53,354 nucleotides of DNA from Propionibacteriaceae bacterium (GTDB taxonomy: Bacteria; Actinomycetota; Actinomycetes; Propionibacteriales; Propionibacteriaceae), in the NCBI GenBank assembly GCA_031267295.1, contig JAIRZI010000034.1, forward strand, positions 1 through 53,354, given 5' to 3'. A model generated the notes under the pieces. The model did not search any database, was not told where the DNA came from, and saw only the letters and a list, made by a program, of their open reading frames with translations. Both the position numbers and the translations under genes were made by a program. Of this stretch, positions 31,101 to 35,860 are shown in pieces (the first letter of the stretch is position 1; each line of letters opens with the position of its first letter).

Positions 31101-31298
31101 GCGCATACCGATTACTTGATCTATGCCGTGATGCATAGCGAGAATCAGGCTAATGCCGGGTTACGCTCCGTCGAGCCGCATGTTCCGACGGGGGGCGGCA
31201 TTGTTGGTAGCAACAGTGTCATTTGGGGCGTGTTGCTCACTAGCGGCATGGCCGGGTTGCTTAGCAGTTTGTGGCGACGGAAGTGGAAAAACGCATGA
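16107..31298 (+). CDS. Giant secreted, probably cell-wall-anchored surface protein with SpaA/Cna_B-like and SdrD B-like domains (5063 aa)
   Basis: N-terminal signal (RTRRLAALSLLVALSISVSGLNAQG). Many SpaA/Cna_B-type motifs (TYYLREANTPAAYV, SYLLRETLAPSGYG, TYLLAETTLPSS). Eleven SdrD-B-like domains with [VA]WED-x-N-x-[DN]-G. C-terminal HVPTGG + hydrophobic segment + RRKWKNA. Confidence 0.93.
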   Translation: MSHISTENSCPHSENKKAPSRTRRLAALSLLVALSISVSGLNAQGEPGDSQTDTSDKTSAPNLVSNVVAESGTQSGDSTATEAQQNKPIRQIVKAAIADINPDLRVVITSGAATVAAGQSATISLEIHAQGLTVAIGAGVLIVLPVHLDSAHTTAPTTGDAAVQYVDNYTIPGTNTTLPHALLIWKLSSNGGVYVPNLMVNYQFENGSTPDGFTLPIQAYIFEAIGISGPSQVGSGVRDTAGHNISNTLTLSASADEVWGVIKSIDSPANVGDQIFTALRERSYADVIADGDAEDNHTIIYHITIESNKAVGQNGRIFMKNIHISDTLSGFLATGVPTAISVNELASGGVKTPITAAITGTTNRQIDFDVPGVDATTFSGSRTFEVSVVFDKDDYSNRYGQTPILTSPHQITNTATLSYTPVTTGSTHFSAASSAEVAFGWVQQKPTLPTLTLNKLLYASATSRNYTLEMAKVWESNSALSAGDESNVTFTLAKVVSCSGPDSSIIITGPGALSRSAKLILNNSASLAQFPNVDPGCYRLYENVGINANVTAANVNPTTGMLVEVTQPNAQGVSQLFVNGIDYTLPSKYVDFTNTANSNGFIKVYTKRQQPFMYPAQYTDFHGVLGLYASATATTPLYKANYSGTDAGGDYVLFEDVPLTTTFYVKDETGDTRWVLRSVELHTGGITPSVPTSGNETVTVANSTLNVYTAFLQSNYGGMRAGKLLQNPDGSFDTTTNFLATYKLYPFNGATCSSTALTEMVNGHPQDVTFALNNRTVAYVGKEFPSGTYCVREVALLSGAVDLSHRYALYQGDNLRVTITAGSYSGELSIANGTSDVIVWPQPANGTADPGIGSDATGVRSENIGVNRHVNTAKFGQLAVRNFNGAGEALGDQFTITKTDFNAITDSWWAAAGSKNITVPDSGDYREFLPAGSYTLTPYNVPADQVLLESMGGDNIVTSATTLNVNIATATMATAVGQPAVGAPGGHLNPGAMNPASVQTVAFVWKFKPRATLIKQRVNSGTSTTASDGMANARFALYILDGANYEFVDTFTPNISSGVIATGNLAAGTYLLAETTLPSSNFVAPSYLTSTTIFPTTAGSAILQTTAEAYLGNYVKKFQVSAADYGDTAASSLTLPQGTLRNIPLNTIVISKRNASDNTGINGAVFTLCATQNCSAGTDPISTNTTAGSAIATFNNLTPGTYYLREANTPAAYVMSGAVLKVEINSDGWPALAWIGTAPPGAVLNPTVASDGSTQNSTALTWTNAVRPDIKFEKQGELLEWNDKGERGSQALSGACFTLRDDSGSYYESDSSGNVSKSNPQPAVPGDAAQICSDTFGNIQLKQINPLEKYYFNEVVVPPIPGSGATAGLSYEPLQVRFSFAWRAAASNPARTAGYYLVRGHDNDKEYPGWWVSQGSESDVYYELMNRVAEYHIELYKLPVKLYDDTSVANGFVADFQDNETSWSDVVIADAKFAVHAYDPNNAPSYRGALVDTIVVGANSMVGSNVGWSKGLPAGRYVIEEIKAARYYGALNVWGVSGSGATKPRGDQSTSVYYQGPNKVPSDIPSTVDTNWIPVTDPRSGTIGQGVVIELGQGSLGTDDPETEVNEGDRQITFANSNRLLPDPSKLASRMVRDFAEKDGFRLNILTGVYERETRLGGIEFDVYPAYRSESGGYIQLPTIDNKPITTVRSSDWNTTELRQAQFMSEYYDISRVFYCSAQPSGSCADWDTYTWDVNTDDTNGDGVEQENERVYRYRNYALNLAPNGSKGATMSHGDVVDGMINWSAPAAAAIKYAYANAYDQWSVVFVEKPKDNGNDCPGNPNALNNYCSPLPSSYEWDPANLPTFGVTMEDRSTAFATYYTNGDSIMGTPSCSSGLGCTDGHRDPEPFSFPNYRGTGYLKVDKFSEVKDEKNENLALTGATFELYAVDPAYADFSTAAGMADSLAHATLLKADKGIAAAQVTIPFTVGPVKTLKLPAGTYLLLEMGVPANYNAYGSFTSVTCPDMNKACSNPEQNHALDRSGNFQTNKAIGPIYVPEATSANHATVVKVIDRLRPSASIINTWSGAVVNASAYTGSYNVSVAAPATWMPTSNPVVSAGNGDPSGKLEFLEDGVYRMDFGGIWNVTEWIPNATAQTDAVTFVVENSRIVTTGTNRPKVGSSYLTQLDKVGDLNSALGVGGNGIWYVANADATHIDIYVNHIAKGQLVVLKGGIDGQGQLTTAPGGLESATFSYDYVSPDSPCNNATCSGTLTWTPADNVNGGARRSLDAGVYKITETAITGTGWLTDGNPVFVSIATAGAVYLTNNPGGTNPGSTQTHPLLPSNTPATFYNVSSSGTFEVKKFSDSAATINLQGAEFDVYPTSDGSTPSGAAVAHVTYSLTTQRYEFTVAAGSYLLRETLAPSGYGLRDDYIPVTVTAGASSKYFGYEHADNVNVKAVLDPVPLKFDVAKETTFPAIGNVGQAGYLPARETRVGSLPMYLWKRVSPGDNTKVNFDLVAPNAGGYVYTLPEGAPSYADGPSVGAARFSIDRPGEYRVTELVAATHSYLMTNCDYKVQGAVLEPNGCGADIAYNVGDVGTLPDTALLGRAASIFVVYDSATNTLVVDKSQPLPDWKPATSTDPTTGNHYGELIVNNPFAGYVVTVQKFDALTGKLVNTAGAGFGQYDTKANALAGGRGAGVPPDVGKQQYLIVNDSGVSAFNPDYTSIVDPRLKEDDNNSTTLVWWIREEAAPTGYLLSDWFGDLIKRVDVDVTSTVAQQYVVQFYDGKATTTALAVLKNIKEGSVGSSSNQVSTSLINSGFSTTYTMQPNALENTIPMLNYQVADGSVSTAAFAFYGPDKATGASTLLQPAPVGTGPMPTYAFSTVRIGRSVAYQSAADLSADWDDGKSAPGSNAHSNPVWARVNGSAWQLLDATKTFTVPTATANYLNIEYTSARPGVDPSPFDHSATPAIYQGDPFVGSYFTPGLIETDVTFDKWVPTYQRPEVSRIDNTVTISATPYDNTVLATATSTASITVPVADRAKIAVGLGCTDVKCDPTQTPDVNQRKFFPGQNAQFTISAMNEDPNLNYTYPVLLAYMDSAMFSMANSGGSAIYTAYVVDKQGVRTPYSGTCHYAEFGSVGSWSFPDITLAPGEKIQLDFTTRISEVLVTPAPVNYAYVTSGVQPLLPSDKYPTGAAIDGDAGCRPSGVISAPGFAHCGDRVYDQSAAGTYPSAANAQWRIDDWNRLNALSGFNPANYGLFVRTEKSDFVINSTGSVTRGKFVKVNNAQFTSSATPLALNLGDEVTFRIAIENGQDNAISPVNSVTNIRVTDVLPFPADGRGTTWSAALRKVWEYKAGSLTLRTSNGTVIPASNYSVYSSDAVSSSVLADVNAWRNGTIVSTPGISATATSFYLSFGAMAAPGSAATNYLLQPGEVLFVEYTMAFNGWQPDHIALLNDNINKVAANNFNVEFQTVNSSQTLGQNIEFNSNTVGVELKANKVAISGHAWEDSNYDGIRQPSETLLANVPVALWRSVAGGAWTQVSAPTGVTFPSVTGANGEYAFTDLESSAGDGTGAIQYRVSFATPATSVWTYTVKDAGSDDTIDSDVYATTSGGSTAGQTAAFTVYSNKTDVDAGMYQLSTISGVVWEDLNDDGLQDDGVVPWPHNVLGTTVTLHGVAASGTVINRNAVVNSDGTFSFGDLLAGNYKVSFNKAAVNASGVTFKWALYQVGGGGNASSDSDANWAAAASGSGTREIDSVDTGDLTLGYASALEHIAAGVVPTVNISGRVWEDTNFNGVQEASEPFLKDVAVALWRYRNGAFTQLTAADVSLGGAFATASAASDGSYAFSGLKWYADGSYQVRFDMPPAAGQPWFRTARQVTSATASSDSDAYAVADATATPPITPGDTALLMSNTLNLDAGYYRLSKITGYVWHDTNKNGVQDSAEPPVTGVVITLWHSVDGGATYTQVSATAASVTTSSTGRYEFNELRPGRYRVLFDKTNISHASLTYQWTTRSAGTDITIDSDADPYVDTGSATSASPLAQVKDIDLTYNLAINNIDGGIVSDLKYLSGHVWEDRNYDAKSDNATADTAWSAVVVNLYYSDDNGVTYGSAPYATAVTDASGNYMFTGPTGDPGAGVSFGTNIAYRIEVVMPTPATGTTIEFTTANAATDDTIDSDVIPVPASNVARCDGITAPMAVDAGLYRLGSLSGLVWEDLNGNGIRDDGTSAWPHNVTATTVQLKGTDATGVVVNQNATVNSATGAFNFSGLKTADAAGYTLSFNKSAVSAPGINFKWTLTGQGNADTDSDAAHTDPQQTTAAKTPIAYSYAGVLTNYDAGLVPYLTISGLAWEDTNYDGVRGSNETMLAQVPLALYQSVNGAAAQLVSAANGFTFPTETAGDGTYRFDGILWSAERNYWVRFGLPTDTTGQPWTRTARSVGNDASIDSDAYQSADTSSTPARVTGDTQQVSATVANLDAGYYRVSKITGYLWYDMDGNGIQDTNEGAVAAVVVTLQRWNGVAWETMTDHPAQTTTASGRYEFTQLRSGSYRVQFDKSAVLNDSKFYYWTLPNAAGATASTDSDATPYVASGTATPADSLAEKQPITLGYNAAAEHIDGGLLPVLKKIEGRVWEDRNYDGLQNGPLDTADELFENSLPDVAVKLYRCDDASASWTLYASTVTDAAGRFSFTGADGNIGAGVEFTTGVSYRVTVLTPQADSFGANYFFTAQQVGSDDSLDSDVAKDDPVDAITGYSSSASTTAPLTAPSNTIAAGLYRLGDITGVVWEDINGDGVRNDGSNITGHDLTTLNVRLVGTDITGASSDRNAVVQADATYSFRSLKAGNYALTFDRTAFDSATPLNSFRWSPAHQGSDSKLDSDAAPLTTQYGVEAEIAQLTLGYASSASYQDAGVVPFIHISGFVWYDDNRDGELNDAETSAPNVTVTLWRAEAKVSGGYYNERVVTSTLTDSDGRYLFDELPYQPAAYYKVAFTNPDTKKHLFTTAGKHHTAVNVVRDAHSNEQLEAHTDYLIYAVMHSENQANAGLRSVEPHVPTGGGIVGSNSVIWGVLLTSGMAGLLSSLWRRKWKNA
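26547..31164 (+). repeat. Array of 11 SdrD-B-like domains with a higher-order period of about 1.7 kb
   Basis: Domain starts (ISG/ITG/LSG/IEG + WED) at 26547, 26967, 27393, 27822, 28248, 28665, 29073, 29493, 29913, 30372 and 30780. WPHNV-type domains are spaced 1698 bp apart. Confidence 0.85.
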
Positions 31299-32332
31299 AA
31301 AAAGTAGTGAAGTTATTAGCGCTGGTTCCGCCGCTGCTTTTGACTACTATGATGCTTAGCTGTGCGGGTGGTACTGGTACAAATGCCGTCCTTAACGCGG
31401 TAGCGGCCACGGTAAACGGAGTCGAGATCACGGAAGCTCAAGTGAATGACTACATTCAGACGATGCGGCAATTAAATGATCTGGAGGATGCCGCTAAGTG
31501 GCAGTCGATGTTGCGAAGTTCTGGCACGTCTTCGGAAGCGGTGCGGGAGCAACAGATCATGTCATTAGCACTAGACATCGTGATTCGCCAGCAAGCTAGC
31601 ATCGAAGGATTACAACCGGATGTCGCTACCGTTAACGCGCAACTCCAGCAGGCTAAAGATGCTGTAGCGGCGGATGATGACGCTTGGGCGGCACAGTTAC
31701 GACAGTTTGGATTTAGCACCGAAGAGCAGTATCGCGCGAAATTGGAAGTGCAAGATCTCGCCGGACAACTGCGGATGCGGGTTGTTCCGGCTCATACCCC
31801 TACTCCAGAAGAACTCCGAAGCTATGTGGAGACCAACGCTGCGAGGTATGCCGGGAAGCGTTCGTCGCGAATAGTGTTGTTGCGCAGCCCGGGATTGAGC
31901 GAAGCTGATCTGCTGGCACATGCTAGCAGTATCCGAGAACGACTCAACCAGGGTGCTGAGTTGGCCGTTGTGGCTGCGGAATATACCCAAGCGACTAACG
32001 CTCCCACCATGAACGGCGATATGGGCTGGGATGCTATGAACGCTTTTGGTGAGGCGTATCAGTTGGCGTTGGACGCGCTGCAACCAGGCGAAGTTTCCGA
32101 CCCGGTGGTAACCGAAGCTGGCGTAGTGGTCATAAAATGCACCGACAGTTATCAACTGCCGAAAGATGCCAATGTGGTGTACGAATTGGTACCGGATGCT
32201 TTGCGGCAGTTGTTGTCAGATCAGCTAGCGGTGTCGCAGCGGGAACGCGAATATCAGGAATACCTCAGTGGTCTGCTGCGAGCTGCGACGATAAATATTG
32301 TTCCGATGCCGCAAGGTTTACCTTACGCCTAA
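31295..32332 (+). CDS. Peptidyl-prolyl cis-trans isomerase (parvulin) lipoprotein, SurA/PrsA-like
   Basis: Lipoprotein signal MKKVVKLLALVPPLLLTTMMLSCAGG; SurA_N-like AATVNGVEITEAQVNDYIQ; rotamase region NGDMGWDAMNAFGEAYQLALDALQPGEVSDPVVTEAGVVVIKC. ATGA overlap with the giant gene. Confidence 0.82.
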   Translation: MKKVVKLLALVPPLLLTTMMLSCAGGTGTNAVLNAVAATVNGVEITEAQVNDYIQTMRQLNDLEDAAKWQSMLRSSGTSSEAVREQQIMSLALDIVIRQQASIEGLQPDVATVNAQLQQAKDAVAADDDAWAAQLRQFGFSTEEQYRAKLEVQDLAGQLRMRVVPAHTPTPEELRSYVETNAARYAGKRSSRIVLLRSPGLSEADLLAHASSIRERLNQGAELAVVAAEYTQATNAPTMNGDMGWDAMNAFGEAYQLALDALQPGEVSDPVVTEAGVVVIKCTDSYQLPKDANVVYELVPDALRQLLSDQLAVSQREREYQEYLSGLLRAATINIVPMPQGLPYA

Positions 32333-32373
32333 TGGAGTAGCAGCGTAGTGCACGGCACTTACTGAACAGTGTT

Positions 32374-32426
32374 GCGCATTAGCGTCCAATACACCGCAAA
32401 AAAATCAACCTATTTAATGGAATCCA
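32374..32426 (+). repeat. 53-bp direct repeat flanking the repeat cassette (left)
   Basis: gcgcattagcgtccaatacaccgcaaaaaaatcaacctatttaatggaatcca; 51/53 identical to 32987-33039. Confidence 0.88.
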
Positions 32427-32612
32427 AATTTTTTTCCGCTTTTGGATGGTTTTGAAGTTGAATACGGGTTTGGTTAGGTATTTCGCTGTTATTTTGGGGT
32501 GGTTTCCTGCACTAAAGTGAAATATTGTTCTGAGGCTAGTGACAAATCTGAGTTTTTCGGTCACTGCGAGGAGCATAGCGGCGGCACGACGCAGCAACGT
32601 ATCGAGTCTCCC

Positions 32613-32767
32613 CGTCATTGCGGGGAGCACAAGCGACGAAGCAATCCAGAAAAGGTAACCATTGAACAAAAGATGATTCTGTTCAATAAATCCGAATTAG
32701 AAAGATTCGCATAAGTGGCACCTAAATGACTGGATTGCTTCGCGTCCTGCGGTCGCTCGCAATGACG
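32613..32767. repeat. MITE-like palindromic element, copy 3 (155 bp)
   Basis: CGTCATTGCGGGGAGCACAAGCGACGAAGCAATCCAG...CTGGATTGCTTCGCGTCCTGCGGTCGCTCGCAATGACG; same internal core as copies 1 and 2. Confidence 0.85.
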
Positions 32768-32842
32768 GACGACGAGTAGTCACATAAGTGCGAATATATC
32801 CTCACAGCGTGTAGCAACCTGCGGTGAGTAACACTTAAGTAA

Positions 32843-32880
32843 CTGGATTGCTTCGCGCCCTGCGGTTGCTCGCAATGACG
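32843..32880. repeat. Solo right half of the palindromic element
   Basis: CTGGATTGCTTCGCGCCCTGCGGTTGCTCGCAATGACG. Confidence 0.7.
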
Positions 32881-32986
32881 GGCGATAAGTAATCGCGTGA
32901 TGTATATCACCACTTTGAACAGCTCTGATTTAAGCCCAAGGGTTACACCACTACAATCACTTCCACGCTAAAAAGGAAAAACTCGG

Positions 32987-33039
32987 GCGCATTAGCGTCC
33001 AATACACCGCAAAAAATTCAACCTATTTAGTGGAATCCC
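32987..33039 (+). repeat. 53-bp direct repeat flanking the repeat cassette (right)
   Basis: 51/53 match to 32374-32426. Confidence 0.88.
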
Positions 33040-33135
33040 ACTGATTAGCGGGTTAGCGGGTCGTGATGCTCCAATACGAGGAGCAGAGCGCCCGATGCGC
33101 CACGGTTGTGACCGACGCGGCGTTTGACGTAAGTA

Positions 33136-34644
33136 CTACTCAGCGTTTCCTAAACTTTGGCCGCCCCGAGTACGCCGTCTCTGACGTTCCCGCTGTGGAC
33201 GCTCCGTATCGGCTACTGCCGGTAAGGAACGTGGTTCCTGCCGTTCTTTGTGCTTAGCAACTTCCCGAGATCGTTCCCCAGTTATGGCAGCGCGCTGGGT
33301 ATGGGAATGTCGCTGGTTCGCAGTGCGGTTTTCCGGGCGATTTTTGGGTTCTCTGGGTGTTGGTGGTGCGATGCGTCCCTTTACATCTTTAGGGATGCCT
33401 AAATTGTCGAGCAACTGCGCAGACGTGGAGTATGCTTCCGTCGGGTCGGCGAAATCCAAACTTAAAGCTCGATTGATAACTTTCCATTTAGTGAGATCGC
33501 GCCAATCCACGAAAGTGACTGCAACGCCGATGGCACCGGCGCGTCCAGTACGTCCGATGCGATGCACATAAGTTTCGGCATCGTCGGGGCATTCGTAGTT
33601 AACAACATGAGTGACCCCGGTGACATCAATGCCCCGCGCCGCCACGTCGGTGCAAACCAGCACTTTTACTTGACCTTTGCGAAACTTGCGTAAGCTGGTT
33701 TCGCGAGCAGTTTGACTCATATCACCATGTATAGTGGCGGTTTCAAAACCGCGTTCTGTCAGATCTTCTGAAACTCGGGAGGCGGCGCGCTTGGTATGCG
33801 TGAACACCATCATCTTTCCGATGGTGGCCGCTTGTAACAATTTGCCGAGAATCTCTGTTTTATCGAGATCATGAGTTTGATAAACGAACTGTGTGGTGTC
33901 CGGCACCGTCATTTGAGCGTCATGACCCTCGGCACGCACATGTACGGGTTGTTGCATGTAAGATTTCGCAAGCGCCACGATAGGGGAAGGCATCGTAGCT
34001 GAGAACAACAATGATTGCCGATCGCTGCGCGTCATATTGACCAACGCTTCCACATCGGGAAGGAACCCCATGTTGAGCATTTCGTCGGCTTCATCAAGTA
34101 CCAAACGCATAACATGCGAAAGGTCTAAAGAGCGCCGTCTTGCAAGATCGAGCAGTCGTCCGGGAGTACCCACCACAATATCGACACCGGTGTTCAGCAC
34201 ATCAAGTTGGTCGTCATAACCTACTCCGCCATAGATAGTTAGTACTCGTACCGGGCGGTGTTTTGCAGCGCTTGCGATGTCTTTTGCCACTTGAATAGCC
34301 AGTTCACGGGTAGGGGTAAGCACCAATGCTTGGGGTTTTCCATAAGTTTCCAGTTCGGCGAAATCATCGTCGCCGGCTAACAGAATGCGTTGCAGGAGCG
34401 GAATACCGAATGCCAACGTTTTGCCGGTACCGGTACGGGCTTGGCCGATGAGGTCGGCTCCGGTGAGCGCAATAGGGATCGCTAGTTCTTGAATTGGGAA
34501 TGGGTGGGTAATGCCTAGTTCGGTGAGACTTTCAATGATCTCAGGGCTTACGCCCAAATCAGCGAAGCTCTCTTTGGTAGCTAGCCAATCCGGCTGAGGA
34601 TCGCCTGCTGTCGGCGGTTGTGTGTTTTCTGTTGACTGTGTCAT
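33136..34644 (-). CDS. DEAD-box ATP-dependent RNA helicase (RhlE/CshA-like)
   Basis: Q-motif FPIQELAIPIAL, AQARTGTGKT-type Walker A (GQARTGTGKTLAFGIPLL), DEADEML, FSATMPS, HRIGRTGRAG; basic C-terminal tail. Confidence 0.95.
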   Translation of the reverse strand: MTQSTENTQPPTAGDPQPDWLATKESFADLGVSPEIIESLTELGITHPFPIQELAIPIALTGADLIGQARTGTGKTLAFGIPLLQRILLAGDDDFAELETYGKPQALVLTPTRELAIQVAKDIASAAKHRPVRVLTIYGGVGYDDQLDVLNTGVDIVVGTPGRLLDLARRRSLDLSHVMRLVLDEADEMLNMGFLPDVEALVNMTRSDRQSLLFSATMPSPIVALAKSYMQQPVHVRAEGHDAQMTVPDTTQFVYQTHDLDKTEILGKLLQAATIGKMMVFTHTKRAASRVSEDLTERGFETATIHGDMSQTARETSLRKFRKGQVKVLVCTDVAARGIDVTGVTHVVNYECPDDAETYVHRIGRTGRAGAIGVAVTFVDWRDLTKWKVINRALSLDFADPTEAYSTSAQLLDNLGIPKDVKGRIAPPTPREPKNRPENRTANQRHSHTQRAAITGERSREVAKHKERQEPRSLPAVADTERPQRERQRRRTRGGQSLGNAE

Positions 34645-34689
34645 CTGGTAGCTGGTTTCCGTCTCGTTAAATGTGGTTGATCAGTTCGC

Positions 34690-34926
34690 TTAAGCTGCAG
34701 CGAGTGCGCCAAAACCAACCGGACGAGCATGTTCTTGGCCAAATTCAAGGTAGCCGATGCGCGCTGCCACTGCAACGACACGGCGCCCTTTACTATCGGT
34801 GAGGGTGAGTAACCCATTCTCAGCGCCTAGCACATTCTTGAGTTGCGTAATAATCTCATCGGCAGTTTCTTGCGCGTCGATAATGATCTCTTTAGGTAGT
34901 TGGGCGATGCCAATCTTCACTTCCAC
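34690..34926 (-). CDS. DUF3107 family protein
   Basis: 78 aa MEVKIGIAQLPKEIIIDAQETADEI...GRRVVAVAARIGYLEFGQEHARPVGFG; adjacent to the DEAD-box helicase as in other actinobacteria. Confidence 0.85.
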   Translation of the reverse strand: MEVKIGIAQLPKEIIIDAQETADEIITQLKNVLGAENGLLTLTDSKGRRVVAVAARIGYLEFGQEHARPVGFGALAAA

Positions 34927-34937
34927 AAGAGGTAAGC

Positions 34938-35819
34938 CTACCTGGTGTAGTCGCTATAGGGGGTGCGCAACAACGCGACGGTGATATTATCACGTCCGCC
35001 GCGAGCACATGCCCACTCGACAAGACGGCTAGCTAGCTGTGGAGCGTTAGCAATGGCTTTGGCATGTCGTGGAGTGACGGCACGTAACGCAGCGGCTAAC
35101 TGTGCTGGTTGAGAGGCATAGTTCCACAACCCATCTGAGCAGACTAGCAACCAGCCGGGACGATCGATGGTGTGTACCTGCACCGAAGGGATGACGTTAT
35201 GGGCACCGGGGCCTAGCCATTTAGTAATGGCGTGAGCGGAACGTGCCGCTTCGGCGATGCCGCGTCGAATACCGCGTTGGATGTGTTCTTCGGCTATGGA
35301 ATCGTCGCGCGAAAAAAGCAAAGCATTGTCAGCGTCATCCGGTACCCAGTAACAGCGCGAATCGCCAACGTTACCAACCACTACTTGAGAGCCGAAAGCT
35401 ACCGCGCATAGCAGTGTGCAAGCCCAAGAACCGCCCGGGTTGCCGCCGGCACCGCTAACAACTTTGTCTTGTGCTCCTAAAAACGCCTCCACCATGGCGG
35501 CGGTGAACCTTTCGGTGTGTGGTAGCACTCCGGTGCTGCTAGCGGCCAATTGACGACAGGCACTGTTCGCCGCTACCGCTGCAGCGCGATCTGAAAACTC
35601 AGAGCTGGATACGCCGTCGCTCACTGCGATGATAGCAGCGTCGCCCTGCAAAGTTTCCGCCACCGCCAACGCCAATGCATCCTGATTGAGGAGATGTTTA
35701 TGCCCGGCATCAGATGTGCCAGCAAATCTGGAACCGGCAGTAAGCGTAAACGAGTTGCGATGCCCGCTGACTTGCACCATGACAGGTGCAGCGGCGCGCC
35801 GGGCGCTTATTTCGTTCAC
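34938..35819 (-). CDS. PP2C-family serine/threonine phosphatase
   Basis: GTSDAGHKHLLNQDALALA, AIIAVSDGVSSSEFSDRAA, GSWACTLLCAV, VVGNVGDSRCY, LLVCSDGLWNY and GGRDNITVALL. Confidence 0.87.
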   Translation of the reverse strand: MNEISARRAAAPVMVQVSGHRNSFTLTAGSRFAGTSDAGHKHLLNQDALALAVAETLQGDAAIIAVSDGVSSSEFSDRAAAVAANSACRQLAASSTGVLPHTERFTAAMVEAFLGAQDKVVSGAGGNPGGSWACTLLCAVAFGSQVVVGNVGDSRCYWVPDDADNALLFSRDDSIAEEHIQRGIRRGIAEAARSAHAITKWLGPGAHNVIPSVQVHTIDRPGWLLVCSDGLWNYASQPAQLAAALRAVTPRHAKAIANAPQLASRLVEWACARGGRDNITVALLRTPYSDYTR

Positions 35820-35860
35820 CAGTTAAGAATACTGTCAGTGGCATCTGATTGGATGGTGTT

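Larger units (their letters stand above)
32427..32985. repeat. Compound dispersed repeat cassette, copy 2
   Basis: TTTTTCCGCTTTTGGATGGTTTTGAAGTTG...GGAAAAACTCG parallels 89-719. Contains one full palindromic element and extra half elements. Confidence 0.7.

Noticed and set aside
26547-31164. Regular repeats considered as a CRISPR-like or VNTR array
   Set aside because: Repeats are about 420 bp, in frame and diverged, and encode SdrD-B-like domains; no short identical repeats with unique spacers.
32399-32669. 96-aa minus-strand ORF downstream of the PPIase gene
   Set aside because: Sequence is the repeat cassette arm and palindromic element; no protein family resemblance.
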